Shown piece after piece: positions 1 to 8,305 of a DNA stretch of 64,000 nt. Made by a program: the position numbers and the translations under genes. The DNA comes from Kriegella aquimaris. Its GTDB lineage: Bacteria; Bacteroidota; Bacteroidia; Flavobacteriales; Flavobacteriaceae. Below the pieces are notes generated by a model that did not search any database, was not told the DNA's origin, and was given only the letters and a program-made list of their open reading frames with translations. Within the stretch, counting starts at the first letter, position 1. Each line of letters opens with the position of its first letter. The stretch is taken from NCBI RefSeq assembly GCF_900103215.1, contig NZ_FNGV01000003.1, positions 434,001-498,000 of the forward strand. The letters run 5' to 3'.

Positions 1-50
1 TCTACTTCATGGGTGTACGCAACCCCATTGACCTTAACAGTTATTTTCAT
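1..50 (-). CDS. CoxS-like [2Fe-2S] subunit of a molybdenum hydroxylase, N-terminus only (runs off left edge)
   Basis: A minus-strand reading frame opens with ATG at 48-50 and reads MKITVKVNGVAYTHEV before the window ends. This matches the usual opening of the small [2Fe-2S] ferredoxin-like subunit of the xanthine dehydrogenase/CO dehydrogenase family (beta strand, VNG turn, beta strand). No Cys cluster is visible in this fragment, so the call rests on 16 residues plus context: CoxG-, VWA- and MoxR-type maturation genes lie immediately upstream on the same strand. The substrate of the oxidase cannot be told from here. The 89-base gap to the next gene holds the 12-base palindrome GCAATATATTGC at 90-101. 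Confidence 0.6.
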   Translation of the reverse strand, partial: MKITVKVNGVAYTHEV

Positions 51-139
51 ATATGTATAAATTTAAGTGCTACTTTTTTAGTGTGTGTCGCAATATATTG
101 CAGGAGATAAAATCCCTTAAATTATAAATCGGCAAAATA

Positions 140-586
140 TTATTGCGAGTCTTGCAATTCCTTTTCCATAGCTTGGAAGAATTGCTTGGAGAGGGTACTG
201 ACCACTCCACTCATAATTCGTTGTCCCATACGCGCCAACATGCCCGACATTTTAGCTTCCCCTGTATATTGCACTTCCGTTTGATTTTCTTCCTTTTGAA
301 CCAACGTCATACCAATTTCGGCTACAACATTGCCCATTTTACTCTTTTGATCCAAAACCACTACACAGCTTTCTCCTTCAACTTTATCCTTGAGCGCAAG
401 ATCTCCTTTAAATTCTCCTTTAACCGGCCCTATCTTCACTTCGGAAATTGCCTTGTACGAATCTTCACCCTGAGCTTCTAACGTTTTGATTCCAGGAGTC
501 ACTTTTTCCAAGACCTTTGGATCGTTTAACATTTTCCATAATACATCGGTATTCGCGCTTAACATGTACTTACCAGTAATCTTCAC
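140..586 (-). CDS. coxG: CoxG-like SRPBCC-domain protein (molybdenum hydroxylase accessory)
   Basis: The 148-residue product is a single START/SRPBCC-fold domain of the CoxG family. Visible hallmarks are the N-terminal MKITGKYMLSANTDVLW segment, the LNDPKVLEKVTPG motif near residue 20 and the PVKGEFKG motif near residue 54. The C-terminal third, rich in Met and Gly and followed by a helix, is typical of family members that bind the inner membrane. In carboxydotrophs CoxG helps recruit CO dehydrogenase to the membrane; relatives occur widely beside other XDH-family oxidases. It lies between the VWA gene and the CoxS-like start on one strand, so it probably belongs to the same operon. It has no signal peptide. 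Confidence 0.82.
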   Translation of the reverse strand: MKITGKYMLSANTDVLWKMLNDPKVLEKVTPGIKTLEAQGEDSYKAISEVKIGPVKGEFKGDLALKDKVEGESCVVVLDQKSKMGNVVAEIGMTLVQKEENQTEVQYTGEAKMSGMLARMGQRIMSGVVSTLSKQFFQAMEKELQDSQ

Positions 587-745
587 TTCCTATCTATTTT
601 ATAATATGACACGCGTAAAAAGCGCTATAAATTCGAATCTTCCAATAATCGCCCTTGAAGATAAAAATTAGATATGATATCCGTAAATTTTTTAGTTTAA
701 TTTTTTGTTATTGATAAGAAATCTGAATAAGTACTACGAACCTGA

Positions 746-1924
746 TTACAAATAGGACGTATGATTCACTAAACTTCTTTTTTTAGGCAAGAGTAGTATT
801 GCTTGTTTAAGGCTTTCCAAATTGTGCGCCGATGCAAGTAAATCGATATAAGGTAATGCGGTTTTCATGCCCAAGGCATCCGGTGAAAAATTGGCGCTTC
901 CCCCTAAGGGATTCAACCAGATTACTTTGCGCGAAGTCTTGTATATGGCCTTCATCGCATCTTTCATTACTATGGGCTCTCCCGTATCCCATCCGTCACT
1001 TAAAATGAATACAATTGTTTTTTTATCTAATAGGCTATGCTCATACCCCGATACGAAATCTTGCAAACAACTGCCTATTGTAGTGCCTCCCGACCAATGG
1101 GGCACCCTATCGGATATGATATCGAAAGCCTTGTCGAATTCGTAATTATCAAGTATGGCGGTTACGCGGTGTAGCGCAGTACTGAAAACGAATGTCTCTA
1201 TCTTATCATAAGCATTTTGGAAAGCATAAATCAGGTGTACAAAAAACCGACTGTACAAATCCATAGACTTACTAACATCACAGAGCAGCACCAACTTCAG
1301 TTTTTTCTCCTTTCTCTCACTGTAGACCAGTTTTTGAATATCACCACCTTTGCGCATACTCAAACGAATGGTTCGTTTTAAATCTATTTTGTTCCTCTTT
1401 TTGGATACTTTTCGCAACCTACTTTTTTGATGCGCAACGCTACGTGCCAATTTTTCGAGCAATCGCATCATTAGCTGCATTTCTTCCTCATTTAAATCGG
1501 AAAAATTCTTTTTGGTCAAAGCCTCAAAGTCACTATAGGAAGAAACTGCCTTCTCTTCTTCGGAAGGTTTGAGGTTCAACCAGTTTTTCAGCGAATCAAA
1601 ACGTATTTCTTGTTGCTTCGCTTCACTGCGCTTATTCTTTCGTTCTAAATTTTCCTTAGTTTTAGAATCTACGGCTTTGGAGAGTTGATCCCAAAATTCA
1701 TGATAATACCCATCGAATTTTTTAAATTGATATTGATTTTTAGAAAGTACGATCTTTAGGGCCTCTTTAAATTCCTTTTCTCGCCTAACTGACAAAAGAG
1801 ACAAGGCACTAAGCGCATCGGCTTCTTCAATTACACTTACAGGAAATCCTTTTTTTCTCAGGAACCGGCATAGCAAAACTATATTTCCTGAAAGTTCTGT
1901 TTGTCGTTCAATAAGATTTTGCAT
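746..1924 (-). CDS. VWA-domain (CoxE-like) protein
   Basis: The 392-residue protein carries a C-terminal von Willebrand A domain from about residue 205. Its MIDAS metal site is DVSKS (Asp216, Ser218, Ser220), followed by FILSDGWDTG near residue 310. The N-terminal half is helical and highly charged, as in the CoxE/DUF58-like VWA proteins that partner MoxR ATPases. In CO dehydrogenase systems CoxD (AAA+) and CoxE act together on maturation of the molybdenum-copper active site. The gene starts 23 bases after the MoxR gene stops, so the two are probably co-transcribed and act as a chaperone pair. The substrate protein is inferred from the flanking CoxS/CoxG genes. Confidence 0.85.
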   Translation of the reverse strand: MQNLIERQTELSGNIVLLCRFLRKKGFPVSVIEEADALSALSLLSVRREKEFKEALKIVLSKNQYQFKKFDGYYHEFWDQLSKAVDSKTKENLERKNKRSEAKQQEIRFDSLKNWLNLKPSEEEKAVSSYSDFEALTKKNFSDLNEEEMQLMMRLLEKLARSVAHQKSRLRKVSKKRNKIDLKRTIRLSMRKGGDIQKLVYSERKEKKLKLVLLCDVSKSMDLYSRFFVHLIYAFQNAYDKIETFVFSTALHRVTAILDNYEFDKAFDIISDRVPHWSGGTTIGSCLQDFVSGYEHSLLDKKTIVFILSDGWDTGEPIVMKDAMKAIYKTSRKVIWLNPLGGSANFSPDALGMKTALPYIDLLASAHNLESLKQAILLLPKKRSLVNHTSYL

Positions 1925-1947
1925 GAAAAAAAGTTAAAGATTGTGGA

Positions 1948-2841
1948 CTACCCGATTCGAGACACCACCCCTGTTTTCTCTAATAGCTCGGAAAGCGCAT
2001 CTCGAGTATGCCGCATATCTTGCCAATCTTTTAATACCACCCCCAAGGTGTCTTCGACCGTTTGCTTGTCTAAATGTGTCAAGTGCATACTGACCAGGGC
2101 CCTGGCCCAATCTATAGTCTCTGATATACCTGGCGTCTTTTCAAGTTTTAATTGTCGAAGCTCTTTCATAAAGACGCAAATCTGTTGTCCCAATTTAGCG
2201 TCTACCTCCGGAACCTTGGTTTTTACAATTGCCAATTCCTTTTCGAAATCTGGATAGTCGATCCATAGGTACAAACATCTTCGCCGAAGTGCTTCCGATA
2301 GTTCTCGGGTTCGATTTCCGGTCAATATAATTTGAGGTTTATGGGTTGCCGATATCGTTCCGATTTCGGGGATAGTGACTTGCCAATCGGAGAGTACTTC
2401 CAAGAGAAAACTCTCAAACTCCTCATCGGACCGGTCAATTTCATCAATTAACAAAACGGGCTTTTTTGAATGGGTTATGGCCTGTAAAATTGGTCTTTTT
2501 AACAGAAAGCGTTCTGAAAAGATGGTCTCTTCAAGGGCTTTGGCGTTCTGCCCTTTTTCTTCTTGCATCTTAAGATACAGTAATTGGTGTTGATAATTCC
2601 ATTCATAGAGTGCGTGCGTACTGTCAAGCCCCTCATAACATTGTAAGCGAATCAAATCGGTGTGTAACGCTTTGGCCATTACTTTGGCTACTTCGGTCTT
2701 ACCAACACCTGCGGGACCTTCGATAAGTAATGGTTTCTCTAGTTTCATAGCGAGGAAAATCGACATCGCGATGGAGCCGTCACCTATATAACCCTGTTGA
2801 TGTAGCATTTTTTGAATTTGCCCCAGCTCAATATCTTTCAT
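1948..2841 (-). CDS. MoxR-family AAA+ ATPase (CoxD-like)
   Basis: This 297-residue AAA+ ATPase shows Walker A GPAGVGKTE (residues 42-50), Walker B LLIDEIDRSDEEFE (around 130-143) and sensor/arginine-finger segment TGNRTRELSEALRRRC. This is the MoxR family, whose members pair with VWA proteins to insert cofactors or remodel enzymes. The gene directly precedes the VWA gene and the CoxG/CoxS-like genes, an arrangement like coxD-coxE-coxG of CO dehydrogenase clusters. It is the first gene of the visible operon; the 169 bases between it and dps would hold the promoter. The length fits the CoxD branch. Confidence 0.87.
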   Translation of the reverse strand: MKDIELGQIQKMLHQQGYIGDGSIAMSIFLAMKLEKPLLIEGPAGVGKTEVAKVMAKALHTDLIRLQCYEGLDSTHALYEWNYQHQLLYLKMQEEKGQNAKALEETIFSERFLLKRPILQAITHSKKPVLLIDEIDRSDEEFESFLLEVLSDWQVTIPEIGTISATHKPQIILTGNRTRELSEALRRRCLYLWIDYPDFEKELAIVKTKVPEVDAKLGQQICVFMKELRQLKLEKTPGISETIDWARALVSMHLTHLDKQTVEDTLGVVLKDWQDMRHTRDALSELLEKTGVVSRIG

Positions 2842-2951
2842 AAAGTATAATCAATCAATTTGTTGATTAAGATACCTAAAATCGATTATCAGCACAAGTT
2901 TAATGTCAATTGCTATATGGTGGTCTACTTTTTATCCCGAAAGTTTCTAAA

Positions 2952-2986
2952 TAAAAAAGCGCATCAGGGTTCTTACCCTGATGCGC
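2952..2986 (-). terminator. Rho-independent terminator of dps
   Basis: A perfect 12-bp stem (arms 2959-2970 and 2975-2986, loop TCTT) is followed on the minus strand by a run of six T (2953-2958 on the plus strand are A). It begins 24 bases after the dps stop codon. Confidence 0.88.
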
Positions 2987-3010
2987 CTCTCACATTAAAA
3001 ATGCAATCAA

Positions 3011-3490
3011 TTAAATCTCCTCGGCCAACCAAGCTTTCATCATCCAAACCGTTTTTTCTTGTTCGGTGATAAAATCACTCATCATGGAATTGGTCCCTTC
3101 ATCTCCCGATTCATCGGAAGCATCAAGAATTCGACGCTCAATGACCAACAGTTCCTTTAAAGAATCAACGATCAATCGAATGGCATCTTCATCTTTGGTA
3201 ACATTTTTACCAACAGGAACCTTTGAATTTTCAATATAATCTTTGAAAGTATGCTGTGGAACACCTCCTAAAGTCAGAATTCTTTCAGCAATCTCATCTA
3301 CATTGAGATTTGCACCATTATAGAGTTCCTCGAACTTCGGGTGTAGTTCAAAAAAACGTTTCCCTTTTATATTCCAATGAATGCCTCTTAGATTTTGATA
3401 ATAAATTTGAAAATTTGCCAAAAGTTGGTTCAAATCTTCACTTAATTCTCCTGATTTTTCAGCACTTAAGCCAATACTATTTAGTTTCAT
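3011..3490 (-). CDS. dps: Dps family DNA-protecting ferritin-like protein
   Basis: The 159-residue protein has the Dps four-helix signature: Q-x-YYQNLRGIHWNIKG around residues 27-43, HPKFEELYNG near 50-59 and LNVDEIAERI near 62-71. His38, His50, Asp65 and Glu69 match the intersubunit ferroxidase site of the family. Dps dodecamers oxidise Fe(II) with hydrogen peroxide and store the iron, so they limit hydroxyl radical damage. It is divergent from oxyR across a 103-base gap, which suggests OxyR control. A strong terminator follows it. Length and motifs are ordinary for the family. Confidence 0.93.
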   Translation of the reverse strand: MKLNSIGLSAEKSGELSEDLNQLLANFQIYYQNLRGIHWNIKGKRFFELHPKFEELYNGANLNVDEIAERILTLGGVPQHTFKDYIENSKVPVGKNVTKDEDAIRLIVDSLKELLVIERRILDASDESGDEGTNSMMSDFITEQEKTVWMMKAWLAEEI

Positions 3491-3593
3491 CTTTGTTCCT
3501 TTAAATTCACTTTAAAATTAAGAAATATAAGACGGTTTTCTCCATAACCTTTATCGATAGTTTTTATATTTTTATAGCCTAAAATTATCATGT
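3491..3593. promoter_or_regulatory. dps-oxyR divergent control region
   Basis: The 103-base gap must hold both promoters. It is AT-rich and contains the perfect 8-base palindrome TATCGATA at 3552-3559 and several ATAG/CTAT-like quartets. The quartets do not fall at the 7-base spacing of the Escherichia coli OxyR site, so an OxyR operator is inferred from gene order only. Confidence 0.35.
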
Positions 3594-4532
3594 ATGACCA
3601 TAACCCAACTACAATACGTATTGGCCGTTGCAGAACATCAAAACTTTACGGTAGCTGCTAAAAAAAGCTTTGTTACCCAGCCTACGTTAAGTATGCAAGT
3701 TCAGAAGCTTGAAGATGAGCTCGACGTACTAATTTTCGACCGGAGCAAAAAACCCATATCGATTACCGAAGTAGGAAAAAAAATCGTGGCTCAAGCGAAA
3801 CATATTGTCAATGAGGCGGCACGGATCAAAGACGTGGTAGATCAAGAAAAAGGGTTTATAGGGGGAGATTTTACCTTGGGTATCATACCCACCATCATGC
3901 CGACCTTGCTTCCAATGTTTTTGAAGAATTTTATAAAAGCCTATCCTAAAGTCAACCTGATAATCAAAGAACAGAGTACTGAAAATTTGATTCGCAATAT
4001 ACAAGACGGTCATTTAGATGCAGCAATTGCCGCCACTCCTCTTGGCATTGAGTTTATAAAGGAACGTCCGTTGTATTATGAGCCTTTTGTAGGCTATGTG
4101 CCGGTCAACCATCGTTTGGCGAAGGTTGAAAAGCTAAATCCGGAGGATCTCGACATCAGCGATATCTTGTTGTTAAGAGATGGCCACTGTTTTCGTGATG
4201 GCGTCATAAACTTGTGCAATGCGCCTAAAAACTATGCGGAAGAGCGGTTTCAATTACAAAGCGGAAGTTTTGAAACACTGATCAATTTGGCCAATGAAGG
4301 CCTTGGAATGACTTTGTTACCATACTTAAATACAATGGCCCTTGATGCCTCTAAAAAACAGAACCTGAGATATTTCAATAGTCCTAGTCCAGCTCGGGAA
4401 GTAAGCCTTATTTATCATAAAAAGGAACTTAAAATACATATTACCAATGCCTTGAAGGATACCATTTCAGGAATTGTGAGGGGCGCAATTGCCTTTCAAG
4501 ATGTCAACATTATCAGTCCGGTCAGCAAATAA
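3594..4532 (+). CDS. oxyR: LysR-type peroxide sensor OxyR
   Basis: The 312-residue LysR regulator has an N-terminal winged HTH (MTITQLQYVLAVAEHQNFTVAA, residues 1-22) and a periplasmic-binding-protein-like effector domain. The motif RDGHCFRDGVINLC places Cys199 and Cys208 at the same positions as the peroxide-sensing disulfide pair of Escherichia coli OxyR, so this is a true redox-sensing OxyR rather than a generic LysR protein. It is divergent from dps, and a katG gene lies at the far right of the window; both are classical targets. Whether it activates or represses here cannot be read from the sequence. Confidence 0.93.
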   Translation: MTITQLQYVLAVAEHQNFTVAAKKSFVTQPTLSMQVQKLEDELDVLIFDRSKKPISITEVGKKIVAQAKHIVNEAARIKDVVDQEKGFIGGDFTLGIIPTIMPTLLPMFLKNFIKAYPKVNLIIKEQSTENLIRNIQDGHLDAAIAATPLGIEFIKERPLYYEPFVGYVPVNHRLAKVEKLNPEDLDISDILLLRDGHCFRDGVINLCNAPKNYAEERFQLQSGSFETLINLANEGLGMTLLPYLNTMALDASKKQNLRYFNSPSPAREVSLIYHKKELKIHITNALKDTISGIVRGAIAFQDVNIISPVSK

Positions 4533-4675
4533 ACGACTACATCTTGCTTTTGTGAATATGAAAGTCAATTATTGGATGCCTTCATCGTCGATTACGAATT
4601 CTCACATATGGAATAAAAAAGTTCCAGCACTGGTCAAATAATCCAAGTGATTGAAGAACCAACCAAACGCTAACA

Positions 4676-4718
4676 ATAAAAAAAGAAGCCACTTGATTCA
4701 AGTGGCTTCTTTTTTTTA
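4676..4718. terminator. Bidirectional terminator between oxyR and a small gene
   Basis: An 11-bp perfect stem (4685-4695 with 4699-4709, loop ATT) has an A-run on its left and a run of nine T on its right. It can therefore end transcripts from oxyR (plus) and from the small gene on the minus strand, whose stop codon overlaps the T-run. Confidence 0.85.
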
Positions 4719-4913
4719 TGCCTTTAATAATATAAGGCTTTGTTGTAATTCTGGTTTATCGTCTATAAATTGTTGTAACCAGAGTTTCAGTTCTTCTACT
4801 TCATCGGGCAACAACCGTGATATTGCCTTTTTAAGCTCTTTACAAAATAACTTTGTGTCAAAACTAACCTTTTTAAGCACGGTTTTGGTATACTCAAGCA
4901 TAGCTCCAGCCAT
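4716..4913 (-). CDS. Small conserved hypothetical protein (65 residues)
   Basis: The product reads MAGAMLEYTKTVLKKVSFD and continues with a charged helical stretch (FCKELKKAISRLLPDEVEEL) and a polar C-terminus. It has no signal peptide, no TM segment and no recognised domain. I take the start at 4913 because a -7-like TACCTTTTG lies at 4966-4974; transcription from there would begin near 4958, inside a longer reading frame that starts at 4964. The frame ends exactly at a strong terminator, which supports its being real. My memory is of similar short proteins in other flavobacteria, but no function is known to me. Confidence 0.6.
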   Translation of the reverse strand: MAGAMLEYTKTVLKKVSFDTKLFCKELKKAISRLLPDEVEELKLWLQQFIDDKPELQQSLILLKA

Positions 4914-5062
4914 AATCCAAAATGTTTTTATTAGTTGTTTAATTACAGTAAAGTTAAACATCAAAAGGTATATGATATTGCCACCTGCACGTTAAAAATT
5001 AGATAAATTCGTGTTAAATTGTACGAAATTCAGGTAATAATTGAATCATGTAATACAGCACT

Positions 5063-6331
5063 ATGAGAGTTTTTTTATGTAACCTACTGGTTTTGTTTAT
5101 TTTATCAAGTTGTGCCAGTACAAAAAGGAAAATCAACAAAAAAATAACCGATACACTGAATTCTAAATTCTATAATAATCAATTTACGGGTTTCTTGGCC
5201 GTAGATGCGTTTACAAAGGACACTTTGTTCGATTACAATAGTGATCGATATTTCACCCCTGCCAGCAACACTAAAATTTTTACTCTTTATACCGCCATGC
5301 AATTGCTTCCTGAAAAGATGCCTTCTTTAAAATATGTAAATGAAAACGACACCCTATATATCGAAGGCACTGGTGACCCAACCCTTTTACACCCCTATTT
5401 TAATGATAGCACGGCAATCCAATTTTTAAACCAGTTCCCAAATATTTCCATTCATCTTACTAATTTTCAGGAAGAAAAATTCGGGCCTGGGTGGTCATGG
5501 GACGATTATGATTGGTACTATTCCGCGGAACGTAGCGCATTGCCATTATACGGAAACGTACTTACACTCTTTAATCAAGAAAATTTGGTAGCACGACCCG
5601 AATATTTTAAAACCCAAGTAGTACCTATAAATTATTCGGTCAATCGAGAGCAATCGGAAAATCTATTCTATTTTGATGGTTCTCGGAAAGATACCTTGGA
5701 AGTTCCTTTTATAGTAGATACAACATTAACCCTATCGCTGCTACAAAAAGTCGTCAAAAACAAATTGACTTTAGCGAAGAAAATGCCCGAAGGAGAGCGA
5801 AAAGTATTGTACAGTATAAGCACAGATTCGGTATATAAAAGAATGATGCAAGAAAGTGATAACTTTTTAGCAGAGCAGTTGTTATTGGTTGCATCCTCTA
5901 CCCTCTCGGATACCTTGGACAGTCAAAAAAGTAGGAATTATGTTCTAACGAATTATTTAACTGACCTGCAGCAACCGCCAAGATGGGTCGATGGCTCTGG
6001 ATTATCGCGATATAACCTATTCTCCCCAAAATCTTTGGTTCATGTACTTACAAAAATATACGAAGATGTTTCGAGAGCACGCCTCTTCGCTTTGTTTCCG
6101 GCCGGTGGGGTTTCGGGAACTTTGGAGAATTGGTATCCCGGCAATCCGGAGCCTTATATTTATGCAAAGACCGGAAGCCTTGGAAACAATCATTGTGTCA
6201 GTGGTTATTTATTGACAAAGTCTGGCAAGACACTAATATTCAGTTTTATGAACAATCACTTCTTACATCCATCCTCCGAAGAAAAGCAACGGATGCAGAC
6301 TATTTTTGAAGAAATAAGGGATACGTATTAA
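5063..6331 (+). CDS. D-alanyl-D-alanine carboxypeptidase/endopeptidase, PBP4 type (peptidase S13), lipoprotein
   Basis: The 422-residue protein starts with a lipoprotein signal (lipobox LSSC, Cys17). The penicillin-binding active site is visible as SNTK (Ser68, Lys71) within FTPASNTKIF, the DGSGLSR motif near residue 310 and KTG at 369-371. These order and spacing features are those of class C PBP4/DacB enzymes, which trim or cleave peptidoglycan cross-links in the periplasm. At 422 residues it is slightly shorter than the E. coli enzyme, so the inserted accessory domains are reduced. It is monocistronic; the next gene starts 87 bases later. Confidence 0.88.
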   Translation: MRVFLCNLLVLFILSSCASTKRKINKKITDTLNSKFYNNQFTGFLAVDAFTKDTLFDYNSDRYFTPASNTKIFTLYTAMQLLPEKMPSLKYVNENDTLYIEGTGDPTLLHPYFNDSTAIQFLNQFPNISIHLTNFQEEKFGPGWSWDDYDWYYSAERSALPLYGNVLTLFNQENLVARPEYFKTQVVPINYSVNREQSENLFYFDGSRKDTLEVPFIVDTTLTLSLLQKVVKNKLTLAKKMPEGERKVLYSISTDSVYKRMMQESDNFLAEQLLLVASSTLSDTLDSQKSRNYVLTNYLTDLQQPPRWVDGSGLSRYNLFSPKSLVHVLTKIYEDVSRARLFALFPAGGVSGTLENWYPGNPEPYIYAKTGSLGNNHCVSGYLLTKSGKTLIFSFMNNHFLHPSSEEKQRMQTIFEEIRDTY

Positions 6332-6333
6332 TA

Positions 6334-6376
6334 ATTGGAAGACCGAATTTCGGGAAGCGATAGCCGCGAGCAAGCC
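6334..6376. repeat. Degenerate direct repeat, copy 1 (left of amidohydrolase gene)
   Basis: The segment begins ATTGGAA and, 17 bases on, reads CGGGAAGCGATAGC then a GAGCAAGC-like tail. A copy with the same internal spacing lies at 8194-8235, on the other side of the amidohydrolase gene. Over the first 31 aligned bases 22 are identical by eye. Confidence 0.45.
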
Positions 6377-6418
6377 ATGTCACAAAGATTGTAGATTCAG
6401 TAATTAAAAAGTATACGT

Positions 6419-8146
6419 ATGTGTTTAAATAAATCAATTTTCTGGAATTTTGTAATAAGCTTCCTTCTTCTAACGGCTTGTTCAACCCCAAATAAAGAAT
6501 CCGCTACGCTACTCATTTATGGAGGGTCGATTTACACGGTCGATTCAACACAAGCCACTGTTGAGGCAGTCGCCACAAAAGACAACAAAATTTTGTTTGC
6601 CGGTAGCCTTTCCGAAGCCGAGGCGTATAAAGATGATGCAACCCGAGTAATCGATCTAAAGGGCAAAACCATGACTCCGGGTCTTATTGAGGGTCATGGG
6701 CATTTTATGGGACTCGGGTACAATAAATTGAATCTAGACCTTATGAACACCACGAGCTATCAAGAAATTGTCGATGCCGTAGCGGAGAGCGTCAAAAACG
6801 CGGAACCTGGCGAATGGATTATAGGTAGAGGTTGGCATCAAAGTAAGTGGACAGAAATGCCCAAAGACATGGTAAATGGCTTTCAGACGCATTATCGTCT
6901 CAGTGAGATTTCGCCTGACAATCCCGTATACTTAAGCCATGCCAGTGGCCATGCAGGTTTTGTCAATGCCAAGGCCATGGAAATCGCGGGCATTGAAATC
7001 TTGCCGAAAGATGGTATCGACAAGCTTGAAATCGAAGGTGGCGAAGTCATGCGTGATGGGTTGGGAAGGCCCACAGGAATTTTTACCGAGGAGGCTGTAA
7101 GTTTGATTGGAAAATATATTCCCCGGAGCACTCCCGAAAAAAATGCCAAAGCATTTGAATTGGCAATCGCCGCTTGCCATCAAAATGGTATTACCGGCTT
7201 TCATGATGCAGGTATTGGTCGAGAGACCCTTGCGCTCTACGACCAAATGAAGAGGGCAAACAAAATGAAAGTCCGATTGTATGCGATGTTGGGCGGTGGG
7301 GACAAAGAACTACTCGGCGAATGGTATGAAAAAGGACCGTTAATTGACCCGGACCATTTATTAACAATTCGCGCTATAAAATTAAGTTGCGATGGGGCAT
7401 TAGGCTCCCGAGGGGCATGGCTTTTAGAACCCTATGCCGACAGACCCGGACACTTTGGTCACGAAACCCTGCCTATGCACATCGTAAAAGAAACTGCCCT
7501 TAATGGATTAAAACACGGTTTTCAAGTTTGCTCGCACGCCATTGGCGATCGGGCCAACCGAGAAGTACTCGACAATTACGAATCCGCTTTTTCCGAACTG
7601 CCCGGGTTGACTACTGATCATCGGTTTCGAATCGAACATGCCCAACATTTAAATCCCGCTGATATTCCCCGTTTTGTAGCTCTAGGGGTAATCCCTGCCA
7701 TGCAAGCGGTGCACTTATCATCAGACCGCCCTTGGGCCATTGACCGGTTGGGCGAAAAGCGAATCAAAGAAGGGGCCTATATGTGGCAATCCCTATTGAA
7801 AAGTGGAATACCAATTGTAAATGGTACAGATGTACCCGTCGAACCGTTGAACCCGATTGCAAGCCTGTATGCCAGTATAAGTCGAAAAACTTTAAAAGGC
7901 ACCCCTGAGGGAGGCTATGAACCTGAACAAAAAATGACCAGGGAACAGGCTTTAAAATCTTACACTTTAGATGCCGCCTATGGGGCTTTTGAAGAAGATA
8001 TTAAAGGTTCCATTACCCCTGGAAAACTTGCTGATTTGACAATTTATAGCCAAGATTTGATGACCGTACCGGAAGCGGAGTTTCTAAACACCGAAATCGA
8101 GATGACTATTTTTGATGGGCAAGTAGTGTACACCAAGAGTGAATAG
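6419..8146 (+). CDS. Exported amidohydrolase, YtcJ-like (lipoprotein)
   Basis: The 575-residue protein has a lipobox (LLTAC, Cys21) and an amidohydrolase-superfamily metal-site layout: HGH within GLIEGHGHFMG near residue 93, then CSHAIGDRAN, RIEHAQHL and NGTDVPVEP. These four blocks are characteristic of the YtcJ branch (amidohydrolase 3), whose members are N-acyl or formamide hydrolases of uncertain substrate. As a lipoprotein it would work in the periplasm or at the outer membrane, unlike cytosolic YtcJ. It stands alone between PBP4 and a Nudix gene. Substrate unknown. Confidence 0.85.
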   Translation: MCLNKSIFWNFVISFLLLTACSTPNKESATLLIYGGSIYTVDSTQATVEAVATKDNKILFAGSLSEAEAYKDDATRVIDLKGKTMTPGLIEGHGHFMGLGYNKLNLDLMNTTSYQEIVDAVAESVKNAEPGEWIIGRGWHQSKWTEMPKDMVNGFQTHYRLSEISPDNPVYLSHASGHAGFVNAKAMEIAGIEILPKDGIDKLEIEGGEVMRDGLGRPTGIFTEEAVSLIGKYIPRSTPEKNAKAFELAIAACHQNGITGFHDAGIGRETLALYDQMKRANKMKVRLYAMLGGGDKELLGEWYEKGPLIDPDHLLTIRAIKLSCDGALGSRGAWLLEPYADRPGHFGHETLPMHIVKETALNGLKHGFQVCSHAIGDRANREVLDNYESAFSELPGLTTDHRFRIEHAQHLNPADIPRFVALGVIPAMQAVHLSSDRPWAIDRLGEKRIKEGAYMWQSLLKSGIPIVNGTDVPVEPLNPIASLYASISRKTLKGTPEGGYEPEQKMTREQALKSYTLDAAYGAFEEDIKGSITPGKLADLTIYSQDLMTVPEAEFLNTEIEMTIFDGQVVYTKSE

Positions 8147-8193
8147 GCTACCATAACAAAACAGAAGGTATCACAAGTTGATGGGCAATACTG

Positions 8194-8305
8194 ATTGGAA
8201 CAAGAGGTTGCGAGAAACGATAGCGACCAAGCGATCCATTGAACATCGCACTAGGTTCAACAGATTGCATCGCCCTGCATCTCTGCCGGAATCATCACAA
8301 TGACG
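8194..8305. repeat. Degenerate intergenic repeats (copy 2 of the direct repeat, then a REP-like remnant)
   Basis: Positions 8194-8235 repeat the ATTGGAA ... CGATAGC element found at 6334-6376. Directly after it, 8262-8305 reads AGATTGCATCGCCCTGCATC and ends in a CACAATGACG tail. That pattern resembles degenerate copies of the dispersed intergenic repeat known from many bacterial genomes. The gap has no gene. Confidence 0.4.

Noticed and set aside
143-481. Open frame on the plus strand opposite coxG
   Set aside because: It is antisense to a well-supported CoxG domain protein and its translation has no recognisable features; a shadow frame.
3541-3593. E. coli-type OxyR operator (ATAG-N7-CTAT-N7-ATAG) in the oxyR leader
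   Set aside because: ATAG occurs at 3557 and 3574, but the spacing and intervening CTAT do not fit; only the palindrome TATCGATA is reported.
4651-4995. A 114-residue plus-strand frame over the small gene at 4716-4913
   Set aside because: It begins upstream of, and reads through, a strong terminator and has low-complexity composition; the minus-strand frame ending at the terminator is the better gene.
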